Below, piece after piece: positions 47,881 through 59,229 of a DNA stretch of 64,000 bases. Position 1 is the stretch's first letter. Each line of letters begins with the position of its first letter. This DNA is from Onchocerca volvulus (Eukaryota; Nematoda; Chromadorea; Rhabditida; Onchocercidae): positions 1,524,928 through 1,588,927 of the forward strand of contig HG738136.1 of the NCBI GenBank assembly GCA_000499405.2, given 5' to 3'. A program made the position numbers and the translations under genes. The notes beneath the pieces were generated by a model, which ran no database searches, was not told where the DNA came from, and saw only the letters and a list, made by a program, of their open reading frames with translations.

Positions 47881-48292
47881 AAACATCAACCGACTTACAC
47901 CCAATACCAACAACGGCACCAAAACCCTCCCGATATTGTGAGCCCACCGTTGAAACCGTTCATGGAACCGTCCCCGCCTTCCCCCTCCTCCTTGTCGTGT
48001 GTCACCCGCCCTTCCGCTCCTTCTCCTTCTCCTTCTAACAACGCCAATTTTCCAAGAAGTTGTTGAATCTGACTGGGAAGAAATTGAATGAATGAAATGA
48101 ATGAAATGAAGTGAATTTTGTATTTTTGACTGCCTCTCTTTTGTCAATTCAATAGATCTCATCTCCTGGTACGAATAGTAGTATGTCAATCAGCCTTTGG
48201 TGTATATTTTAACAGAGATGGAAAAGACCGCGGGGCTCCACCTCCACCTTTTCCAATAATTTGATATTTTTGAAACTGTCAACAGCGGTAGT
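47881..48292 (-). other. GC-richer block with exon-like pieces, gene unresolved
   Basis: A conspicuously G/C-rich island. On the minus strand, pieces 48292 to about 48,213 (after TGTTGACAG, ending CCATCTCT|GTTAAA) and about 48,073-47,898 (after TTTCTTCCCAG, ending GGGT|GTAAGT) join in phase. They give QIIGKGGGGAPRSFPSL, then LLGKLALLEGEGEGAEGR and GGDGSMNGFNGGLTISGG. A second frame across the same junction is Arg-rich and could start at an upstream ATG followed by a Leu run. The plus strand is also open and Pro/Ser-rich (PSPPSPSSL). I cannot decide which, if any, is used. Confidence 0.3.
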
Positions 48293-49381
48293 AGTAGTAA
48301 TAGTAGTAACAAATAGCTCTCTTCTCTCTTCAGTGCTTCTTCGATTATCCTCATTTTCTTCTTGTCTTGATTTGAAACTACAAGATTAAAGATGCAAATA
48401 ATTTATTGAAATTGGACTGACCACGAAGAAAAAAAAAAAAAAAAACAAATTATACCATTGAAATAAGAGATAGATTTAAACTTTTCCAAAATTTTCAAAA
48501 TTATTGAAAAAACATTGAAAGAACTAAAAATCTCTCATTTGATTATTTAAAATGTGACAAAAGTCTAAGACGAAAAAAAGATTATTTCTTAATAACAAAA
48601 AAAAAAAAAGAAAAAATCAGAAGTCATATCATTGAAATGACGGTATTCTACCCGAAGAAGTAAAAAGAAAAAACGACATTTTAGATAGTACAGTTTACTA
48701 CAAATTTTTTCCAAAGAAAAAATTTCTTGAAATACGATTTCGAGAAAAATGGGAATAATTTGCTTAATAAGAATTTAATACGACAAAAAAAAGAAAAGTT
48801 GCTTAAGATTGATGTTTAAATTTTGCTTGAGATTGATGTTTAAATTTTGAACAATCAATCGACAACTTTGGTATTTTCAGAATTACCAAAAAATTACCAA
48901 GAAACACAATTGCTAGCATGTTTTATTGATTAAATAATCAAATTTTAGCAAATTAGCATCTTGAATCTTGTCCTACGTTGTAAAGTTATGTCACAAAGGT
49001 AAGAATAACTCAGTGATCAATTTACTTGGATATTCTTTAATAATCGCTGTTTCGAGTGAGCAGAATGAGTCTTGATCGTGATAGTCTTGACGGGAATAGC
49101 AAAATTCAAATCATTTAAAGCGGTAAAATCAAATTTTCAAGAATAGCATTGAAATTTCCTGACGACATTTAGCATCGATGCCAAAATGAATGCAATGAAT
49201 TTCGTTTTTTTTTTTCTTTTTTTTCTGTCAAATCCATTCAGTTCTTTCTATCAACTTTTGATATGTGTCGACATTGGCATTTAACTACCAGTTGACCGCT
49301 GGCTGACCCTATTATGTTTATGTCTATGTGTTTGTGGGTGTGTGTGTGGGTGTGTGCGTCTATTGTAGAGTTGTGTTTGTT

Positions 49382-49597
49382 ATGTACACCACCATCAGGG
49401 GGACAGAAGAAAGGTGGCTTGAAATGACCGGGCAGGAGCAGGTACGAAAACTCCCGGAGGGCAGAATAAATATCCCTTTTTTTCTTTCTTTCCCTCTTTC
49501 ATCGTCTTAATCTCTTCAACCAATCTCTCTTATCCAGGCTTCAATTCCGACGAAGACACCAACTGGCGCGGGGGGGAAGGGGGAGAAGCGATTTTGA
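49382..49597 (+). CDS. Possible two-exon small ORF, 39 aa
   Basis: ATG 49382 opens MYTTIRGTEERWLEMTGQEQ, ending at GAGCAG|GTACGA (exon end 49441). A 96-bp intron with a long pyrimidine tract ends CTTATCCAG, and exon 2 (49538-49597) continues ASIPTKTPTGAGGKGEKRF to TGA. Splice sites are strong, phase is kept, and GC is well above the surroundings. The frame is also open upstream to ATG 49328 through a GTGTGTG repeat. It might equally be a 5' UTR or a piece of a longer transcript. No family recognised. Confidence 0.28.
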
Positions 49598-49599
49598 TT

Positions 49600-50994
49600 G
49601 TTGTTTTGTGGTTTGAATTTTATTCAGGGAAAAGGTCAACGATCCGGACCTTCCCCTTTTGCTGCAAAAATTTTTCAAAACATTATATTTGCCCCCTTGT
49701 TTAAAATTCCTGCTCCAGTGGAATGAATGAATATATTAATGGTCAATTCGATCACTTATCCAGACATATTCGAGAATAACTAAGGATATTATCCAGAAAA
49801 TCGAGAATGCCAAAGGGTATTGGTTGTAAATTGTGGTTTTGATAGTAGTTGGCATGATTTTCAGGAAAAACGAACAATGAAATAAGATGGATGGATAGCT
49901 GAGCATAAAATAACAATAAGAGGTCATGAACATCCGTGAATTTGATAAAAATATACAAGGACAGACAAAATACTTTCTTTTTTTTTCCCTTTTTTCAGAT
50001 ATCTATTCGTAATGAATAAATATCCGGAGAAAAAAAACGAAAAAAGAAAAAAAAAGTGGACGAAAAGCTGTTGCCTTTTTTTACTTGTGGATATTTCTTT
50101 TTTGACTATTTCATTTTTTTTTTTTTTTTCAAATATTTCATCCGCATCTATTTCAAAATATCAATAATTTAAAAGAAATTATGTTTCCAAATTATTATAT
50201 CCTAAGACTAAACTAAAAAAATGCTACAATTTCTGCTATGATCATAACATTGATGAATATTTAATGATAATTTTTCAGCGCTAGCAATTCAATTAGTTTC
50301 TTATCTCAGCTATTCGTTTTATTTTGCTTCCGAAATTATTTTCAATATTTTGGTTTTTTGATTTTGTTCCACATTTTAATTTGATCATTTAATTCATCTT
50401 ACTTCTTTTCAGTTAAGTCCATTACTGGATTCATTTTCAATAATATGATAGTATTGAAGATTCTAAATAATGTCTGTATATTGCATACGATATATTTTGA
50501 AAGAAATATTTTTTCCACTTCTTTATTTGTCTCTTATCAGTTTAAATAAGATTAACTACCATCGATCAATTTGTGCTGTTAAATTTCATAATTTAAAAAA
50601 ATTCAAAAATAATCTTTTGAGCTATTGTTGTTGATGAATAATTCTGTTATTGTTATTTTTTTTTTTTTACTATTTTTTGTAATCATTGCTATTATAGTCA
50701 TTGTTTTTGCTGAAACTATTACTAATAATATACCATTTTAGTTTTTTGCTTGCTTTTTTTTTTTCTACTTTGTTTTCATTATTATCATCTTGCGCTACTG
50801 TAATTGCACAATAACTACTATTGTTAAATAGTATATACTATTATTCATTATCATTGCATAAATCTTTCCTTTCAAATTTCTTCTTTCCAAGAAAATTCAC
50901 TCTCTTTTACCCAATTTACCTGCGCTATCATTGCCAATGTCTTCATACTCTTTTCTACTCAATCGTTTTCTCCTTATCTTAAAGATTAATTAAA

Positions 50995-51029
<35 letters not shown>

Positions 51030-52870
51030 AAGAAATCGAAATTCGTACGTAAGAAAATTTAAAACAAATGATGCGCGAATTTTTCGGATATTGTATGAAA
51101 TGGAACTTTCACCCCCGCCTTATCATCTTTCTGCTCTTCAATACTTCTCCCTTCCCTTTTCTCGCCTTCTTCCGCCCCTTATCGTGATAATCATGATTAT
51201 TGGGGTCAAATGAAAACACAATTTGACCTAATTCAACAAGAATTTTAAACAATGTGATTTATGTCTAGCAAAGGAGGGAAAAGAAGCGAAGAATTTTTGA
51301 GCACTGTTAAAATTTTCACTACCATTTTCTGTGGCTAATTTTGGACAAATAAAAAAAATTTTTTTACTAATATATTTTGGATTGGATTTAAATTAAATTT
51401 ATACCAAAATAATTGAATTCATTAAAAAAAATGCTTCCAATAAATTAAATTCAATTTGGAGAAAGAAAATTTTCATTTAGATCAACGAGCAAATTTCATG
51501 CGTATGAATTAGGTAAGATCTTCTAAGCATTATTGATATTAGAATTCTATTTTATCATATTGTTGATAGCTTCAATAAATCTTATCAATAAGTGATCATT
51601 CTTATCATATGCTGTCGAATGACATTTTGAAAAAATAAATTTTAAAGAATAATTCCATCACTACAACATAAATAATGAGGCAGAAAAGTTGGGCCAACAT
51701 CTGTAATTAATTATACAATAAATAAGTAAAAAAAAAAGAATTCGAAATCTTCGAAAGGACATTTTGATCAATTGATAGGTTATCATCTATCTATTTATCC
51801 ATCAATGAAAGACAATATCTACGACATTTAAATGCAATATTTCAACATACTTTCGGTTGATTTGCAAATACTTTGATGTACAATGAAATCTCGCAAAGAT
51901 TGTAAGAAACTTTTCGAATAATCAAACTACAAATTGATAAAAATCATAAAATAAAAACAATATTTTAGTAAAATAATTTTTTTTGGAAGTTGAAACATCA
52001 AAATTGCTATGCTAAAAATAGATGGTTTCGTGACTATGAATAAACATTTAATATCCAAGAATATAATTCTTTCACTAAATTTAAAATATCTATCATATAT
52101 CGAATATAATTTTTTTACCAGCAAAATTTCAATCATCCTACTCAACTATTTTTCTTCCACTGTTTATCACTTTGCCTATGTAGCATAGATAACATTTTGA
52201 AAACTTTTAACATAAAAAAAATTTTTTTTGAAATATCATAAATTTTTTTCTCCAAAATTTAGAAAGATTTGAAACAAAATTCGTTTCATTACTTTTTTTT
52301 TTAAAATAGACATACTTTTCTCTATCTCTTTTACTATCTATTTTAAATATTATTTCCGTATGAAGATTACAAATTACATTTAAATGAAATAAATAAATAT
52401 ATTCAAAAACAGAATCCAATCCAATTTGATGGAAGAAAAGAACCAACGGCTAGATGGTAAGCGAAATGAACCATCACCAACCATGTCGTCCCCATTCTCT
52501 TCAATCCATTCTTATTGCTCAGAAATCATCGCCGGATTTCAAAATTTTGAAATGACCTATTACTAATCGCCGTTTAAAATCAGTTCAAGTTCTTCGCAAT
52601 AAATGAAATTGGAAAAAGTTGGCTGTATTCCAAATCCATATCATTTACTAAATCGATCCATTTGAATATTTTCAACTATCGAGGATGACATATATAATCA
52701 AATCATCAGAGTAATTATATTCATATGATACTTCAAGTAAATGTATCTTTATAAGTTATTTTTATCATTTATAATAGTCAAATAGTCAGTCATTAAGTTA
52801 TTTCATTTTTGGAAAAGAAATCTTTTCTGATATGAATTAAAATTTAAAATTTTAATTATATTTGTAGCCG
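49600..52870. other. AT-rich, gene-poor region
   Basis: No supported gene. There are long A/T runs (50,118-50,130; 50,997-51,027 is about 31 A) and a GC-richer patch at 51,060-51,240. That patch contains a short 39-codon plus-strand frame and inverted TTATC-GT-GATAA and GGTCA...TGACC motifs, possibly a regulatory element. Nothing else stands out. Confidence 0.4.
50997..51027. repeat. Poly(A) run of ~31 nt
   Basis: The longest uninterrupted A run in the window, on the plus strand, following AATTAAAATAAAA. It could be the tail of a retroposed sequence, but no body is recognisable upstream. Confidence 0.8.
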
Positions 52871-52875
52871 ATTAC

Positions 52876-53160
52876 TATAAATTTTTGTATAATTCCATTA
52901 ATATCGCCATAGCAACAAAAAGCAACCTTGAAGCATTGAAATTATTTTTTAAAGAAACTTTCGCAGCTTATTAATATGAATTTTTGTATGATTCATTAAT
53001 GCCATTATTAATGACAAAAGTATCATGGAATATTAGATTGTTTCTTAAGAAATTTTTTTAGCCTATTAATCTAAATTCTTGTATAATTCATTAATATTGT
53101 GATTAAAATGATAAAGGCATTTTTGGAAAATGAAATTATTTCTTAGAAAATTTTTGTTGT
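52876..53160. repeat. Three diverged copies of a ~95-bp minisatellite
   Basis: Each unit starts with (A/C)T(A/G)AATT(T/C)TTGTATRATTC followed by ATTAATRT or ATTAATGC, and ends with TTTYTTARAAAATTT...TATTAAT. Units are at about 52,876-52,972, 52,976-53,066 and 53,070-53,160, with increasing divergence. Confidence 0.7.
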
Positions 53161-53314
53161 AAAAAAAAAAAAAATCTTTGCAAATCTTCACTTTTGCTAG
53201 AATGCTTACCTAAATTTCACAAACAATGAAAAGTTCCCGCTGTCCCCGAAACACAGGACATTCACCTCATTTTCGTACTTCGCTGTTGTATTTATTTGAT
53301 ACACTACTATTTTC

Positions 53315-53525
53315 TTCTACTATTACTATTACTATTACTATCACTAATTAATTGCTATTAATTGTTATCAGGACTATTTATCAAGGGCATACGCGCTACT
53401 TTGAACCATTTTTCAAATCATTTTTCTAAACCTTTCTTTATTCAGTGATAATGTTGATGATAATGATAATGATGATGATGATGATTGTATTTTGTTTGAG
53501 TAGCATATATATATATATATATATT
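53315..53525. repeat. Cluster of simple repeats
   Basis: (ACTATT)n at 53,318-53,341, (GATAAT/GATGAT)n at about 53,446-53,486 and (AT)n at 53,504-53,524 lie within 210 bp. Confidence 0.85.
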
Positions 53526-54945
53526 TGTACTGAAATGATGATGATCGTATCGGAAATGATCACAATATAAAATGGTGTCATTCACCAGCAGCTCTAGTTA
53601 ATTTTGAAGAAGAGAAGAGAGAAAAAAAAAATTAATATATTTCAAGAAAAGTTCTTGAAAAGCCAACCTATCTTTGATGAAAACAAAACAAAAAAAAAAA
53701 AAAAAAAAAGAAAAAAGAGAGGTATTTGGTTTAATTTGATTAAACGAAAATTTCTAAAACTTTTACTTCTACATCTGTTTACTTTTTTTTTTTTTTTTTT
53801 AGTGTAATGAATGAATGTCCTTGTCCTGGTCTTTGATCTCTGATCCCTGATCTTGCTGATCAGTCTAATTTAGTTTTTTATCGAATATTTGTCAGTGGAT
53901 AATCAACATATAACTAACTATCAACTTTGAAATCTCAAAGAATCGAAAGATGAGACAGTGATGATTTGAAGAATTTTGGAATGGGGCGGGAGAACGGGAG
54001 TAGAAATAGCCAATTGAAGTGAATGTACTGTGATCTGTTTTCACTTTCTGATTTATCATCATATCAATTCAATTATCAGTGATTGTGAAAATAACAGTTT
54101 ATAGCTATTTTCAAAATTAATGATAATTCAATTGATAAATTTACATAAAAATAATAAGAAGCGATAAGTTGTTATCTTTAAATTTATGTTTCTTTCTCAA
54201 TAAATTATTCAATTTTCTTTTTTCGATTGAAATTATTTTTATTTAATCAAAATTAAGAAAAAAAATTAACAAAATCTTTATGAAATATTCTGACAAAAAT
54301 TATAATAAATTATTTATTGCCTATTAGAAAGTTTATCAAATCATTGTAAAACTATTATCTATAAATGACATTTCTCGTTTTCATTTTGATAATGATTCCT
54401 TCTTTATCATTACATAACAGATACATACATATACGTATGTACATATATACATTCTGCGAGTACTGTCTTATTAATTATCTTTCTATTAATTGTTGTTAAA
54501 AAGATGAAAATATGATATGATATGATATGATATGACCTATTGTATTTGATATCCGCCCGATCTTTATGACATCATATGAATTAAATTCAATCAAAACTAT
54601 AAGTCCAAAATGTATGTAATTGAACCACCGTACCATCGAAATACAATGGCATCATTTTAGTTACGCCAGGTGTGAGAAATCCTTTCGTAAGGAAAAGGTC
54701 GAAGTCATAAATTACAAAAATCAGATCATCCCTTTATCACAAATGATAGCTTTCATTTGGCTTTTTTTTTTCGTTTTTTTTTTCTTTTTTCATTGATTTC
54801 AAAATTAATTTACAATTTTCAATTTAACTTTTTTTTTTCGCGCAATTTTTTCTTACAAATATACAATTGCACCATAACCCAGAGTAAGGTTACCAATAAT
54901 TGTTTGGATAAGTATATTGTTGTATTGGCACTATATGGGAGCCGA
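53526..54945. other. AT-rich region with homopolymers
   Basis: No gene seen. Long A run at 53,690-53,709 and T run at 53,782-53,801. (ATATG)n at 54,511-54,535. Moderately GC-richer stretches at 53,805-53,850 (TGATCTCTGATCCCTGATCTTGCTGATC) and 54,610-54,735. Confidence 0.4.
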
Positions 54946-54949
54946 CAAA

Positions 54950-55020
54950 TAGGTCAATCGGCCATGACCTAATTTCTTAGTTAACGGGGCTTTTGTAAGG
55001 GGACATCAGGTGCTCCCCTT
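54950..55020. promoter_or_regulatory. Candidate cis-element: IR8 plus E-box hairpin
   Basis: TAGGTCA (54,950-54,956) and TGACCTA (54,965-54,971) form a perfect inverted repeat with an 8-bp spacer; AGGTCA is the classic nuclear-receptor half-site. About 25 bp on, GTAAGGGGA-CATCAGGTGC-TCCCCTTTAC can form a 9-bp stem with one bulge and has the E-box CAGGTG in its loop. Both lie in a GC-richer patch. Function is inference only. Confidence 0.3.
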
Positions 55021-57832
55021 TACCGAATTATCAAATTTTGTCCATATTTCTCTTTCCAATCAATCTGCCCTATTCCTGCCCAATTTCATACCCATTTCGA
55101 AGCCCCCTAACTAAATTACCTAATTCCAAAAATTGGAACAATAATTACGCAAAAGAGAACCAAATAAGATGAGGCTTAACTGAAGAAATGATAAACAATC
55201 ATTTTATGGAAACAAATTTTGAATTTATGATAATGAATGTTACATATGCAAATTCAAATGCTTATCTAAAATGATAATCGTTATCAGTTTGCTACTATAC
55301 ATCGCAGCAATCATCCATACCATATTTATACAGTTGAAAACAGATTATCAATAATCGGCCATCATTTCCATGATTATGTTACTAATTTGTTGCTCATACT
55401 AAAGTCTAATTCTCCCAAATCTTTTCCCCTAGTCTAGGCTCATTATGTTGTTTTTGGATTAGTGGTGTTTTGATTTTCCCTAATCCTTTTTGTCTAGGCT
55501 CATTATATGAAGAAATTGAAGTTTGTAATTTTGAACTAATCGCTTTGCAAGTAATTTGTCATAGCGAATTTACACTTTCAAATTAGTCAATGGTCAATAT
55601 TCGAAAACTCTATGAATATCGACGACAATTTTACCTATCTGCGCTTCATATTATTGATATCAAACTTTGAAAGGTTTCATTTCTACTACTTTCAGAAATC
55701 AACTCTTGTTGTATCATTTTAACATGTATTTTTCAAATTTAAACAACGGGATCATTGAACTTTTTGAAGTGTAACGCAAGCGTTATCACTCGTCTGCTGT
55801 CATACTTGAGATTGTCATGATTGACCGGAATTGTTAAGCCCGTGAAGCTACCTGATTAAATTTAAAAAGAAAAAAAATTTTTTTTCATTTTTTTCTCAAA
55901 TAAGAGCAAAATACCATGGTCGATCATCATCAACATCATCATCATCATCTGAATCCTCTTTCTTCTACATCTATTTCTTCATCTTTCGTTGTATTAACGT
56001 GAATGCATTTAAAGATCAACTGAACCAAATTCACTTCTTTAACTCTTTGCTGTTCATCTTTCTTCTATCCTTATACTCAACCAAAACTTTGATTTGATTT
56101 TGAAAAAAGCGACGACGTTGTTGACCCCAAAAAGGAGATTTTCTTCTTTTTTTTTTTTCGCTTTTCTTGCGTCATCATTGCATAAATTCATGGTCAGCGT
56201 TTTTGATAAACATAAAACAGAACGAATCAACAAACTATATACTGACAATCTATCAATTCAACAAAATACAAACACACATTTATCCGTTTTTAATTGAAAT
56301 ATCATTATCTTATATGTAAACTGAGAGAAAAATTTCATTTCTTAAAATTTTTAAAAAAAATTTTGACAAAAACAATCATTGATAACATTTTGATCCATTA
56401 ATTCATATATGTTTCATCGCTCAAAAAAAAAGAAAAAAAAATTGCCAATAAAGATTAATTGTATCTTTAATTCTTTTTTAATTTCATTCAAAAAAAAAAC
56501 TTTTATTTAAACTTGACGACTCTTTAGTTTCTAAAGAAATTCCTAAAAAATTTATTTCAAATTTTATTGAAAAATAAAACTTAAAGAAACTAAACAACAA
56601 AATAACTGTGCAATTTACTATTTAATATTACCGAAAATTGTGTACCAATATAATAAAACAGTACAATAAAAACGAAAATTTTTTGAGAAAAATTTTAAAT
56701 TCATTGTATATTTGAGATAATTTCCATCCATATAGAAATTAAGATATGTTAAAATTTGAATTATGTGTTGCAGAAATAGATAAGAAGTTGATCAATTTTC
56801 AATTTCTGATGGAGCCGTAAGATGGCAATACTGATTTTATCAATCTTTATTTTTATCAGTGGCAATGATATCAATGAGTTGAAATTAAATATTGCTATTT
56901 TTAATTAAAGTTTAGATAACAAATTTCTAGCGACATTTATAGCCATAAATGTTCGAAGAGATTTGAAAAAAAACTTTTTTACATAAATCACGAATTTCTT
57001 CATTTATTGTTAAATAAAATTAATATATATATAAAGCGTTTTGATTATTATGATTTATTTCAATAAATCTTCTACTTATTTCTAAAAATACTTTTTACTT
57101 TTCCACTTTTAATTTTTTTTCATTGAATATCTCGATGATTCAGTTCTTAATTAACTTTTATGATTCATGACGAAATCATAGAAATATTGTTATCGTAGAA
57201 ATACTGAATTCCTCATAATTCAATAATTTTTTTGATCTCATTGATTATTACTCATTGCTATTTCTAATTTCATTAATTTATAAAGAATGATTTTCATTTC
57301 ATCCAAATAAATTCATAATTTAAAATTAAAAATAGCAATTTTAATCGCAAGATAAAAATAACGCAGTAACAAGTTTTTCGCTAACAACTACAACCATTGC
57401 TTTTTCTTCGTGTAAATTTCCATCCATCTATATCTCTTAATTGATAAATTATTAAATGAATACAGAACAAAGCAAAAAATTTTTCTTATTTTTCTGTGAC
57501 AAAATTCGTTTTTTTTTGAAATCGAATTTTTTCATCTTTTTTTTTTTGAATTATCATGATGACCATTACTTAATTGATAAAATAAATGAATGAGCTGTCA
57601 TAGTTAAATATGCTGAAAATAGAAATAGTTCAGAAAACTTTTTATGCTTTAACGCTTTCGGATAATATATGGTGACAACAAAATAGTCATTTGTCAACGA
57701 AATGATGCGAACCATTGTGAAGACAAGTTGTTATGCAATCACTGTTAATAATCAGTTTGAAGAAAATCAAAACAGGCTTTTCTTGTATCTTCAATATTCT
57801 TGAATGATCAATTGATAAGATTGGATGATAAG

Positions 57833-57872
<40 letters not shown>

Positions 57873-58632
57873 AGAGAAAATGAAAAAAGTGGCTTTTCTT
57901 ATTGTCTGATTAGAAATTGTCCATCATTACTAACTAATACGTATTTGTTCGAAGATTCTCGTTTTCATCACAATAATCTTTCTTGTCTACTTGCTTATTG
58001 TTATTTGTTTTGGATCAGCCAACAATAATAGCAGCCATTGTAAAATTATCTATCCTTTATTCTTTTATTCTGCTCTACGCATTATCAAGATAAATAATTA
58101 ATTATATTTAATATAATGAACAAAAGAAGGGATGAAAAGCAATGAAGACAATTTAATTTTACCAACTTTTATTATTCGACTAAAGAATAAAAATGATGAA
58201 AATGCTCGAAAGAATCTTAAATGCAAATATTTTTGAAAAATTCTAAAAACAACAAATACAGAAAATTCCAAAAACAACAAATATAGCATTAGGCTGAGCA
58301 AAATCAATAGAGAGAGCATGAATTTAATAAATTCACAAACCATTGGAATATATCAGGATAATCGGTATTTTATTGCAATCAATCGTTTCAAAATCAACAG
58401 AGATAATACTTGATCAATTGCAAATTCCAAAGGAGATCAGTAGATAATCCAGCTAAAACAATACCAAAAACTGCAGTACTAGGTACAATCTGTATTGCTG
58501 TTTTTTTTTTTTTTTTTTAAATATTTTATTAATTGTTTTACAATTCAAAAGCACGGTGTTGATGTTGATGCAATAAAAATTACTTTTCTCTTCAAATTGA
58601 CATTTGATTATTTTCATAATTGCATTTATTTT
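55021..58632. other. AT-rich, gene-poor region
   Basis: No supported gene. A ~60-bp duplicated unit, TCTAGGCTCATTAT, occurs at 55,432 and 55,492. There is a CATCAT-rich run at 55,925-55,950. The rest is A/T-rich with homopolymers. Confidence 0.4.
57834..57866. repeat. (GA)n microsatellite
   Basis: About 15 uninterrupted AG/GA dinucleotides followed by degenerate AAAGAG units. Confidence 0.9.
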
Positions 58633-58756
58633 CTACTTCAGCAGTTTAGACGAATGGATTTTATCCAGTGGATAAGTTGCTTTTAGTCTTGCACGATTTA
58701 CATCCAAACTATAATGTCTACTAAAATGACGAAGGTAACGATCGACAAACTGAATT
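58633..58756 (-). other. Possible terminal coding exon, unidentified
   Basis: On the minus strand, acceptor ACTTTGTAG is followed by 124 nt open in one frame (phase 2) to TAG: IQFVDRYLRHFSRHYSLDVN, then RARLKATYPLDKIHSSKLLK. Codon content looks non-random for such AT-rich DNA. A second exon-like piece (59217-59161, between GTGTCGCAG and GTAACA) lies upstream and joins only in a different frame, so the two need not belong together. I do not recognise the peptide. Confidence 0.3.
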
Positions 58757-59229
58757 CTACAAAGTTATCATGATAAATATTGTAATAGTACAATTATATT
58801 ATCAAATAATAATACAATAATTAATAGGATATCTGGGAGATTTTGTCTCCATAATTTATTTCCTTAATATTGACATCTCAATAATAATAATTTTCTCCTT
58901 TTATATCTTTCCTTTTTTTCTCTTTTTTTTTCTTCTAGCTATTAAATTTGTCAAAATTCAATACAACAAATATTTGAGCAATATTTTCAATCCTAAATTG
59001 ATTGATGAGGTATGTAAATTATATCGTTTAACGCGTATGATAATATAATGATAAGATCAATTGTTGATTTATACTGGTTCCAAGCATGCTTTTGGCGAAA
59101 TAATGAAAATTGTTTGGTGAAATAATGAAAATTTAATATCTGATCACAAAGCAATGTTACCCGGAAGGCGCAAAATGGATACCCAACCATTCATGCTTCT
59201 TCTTTTTCGTCCAACTTCTGCGACACATT

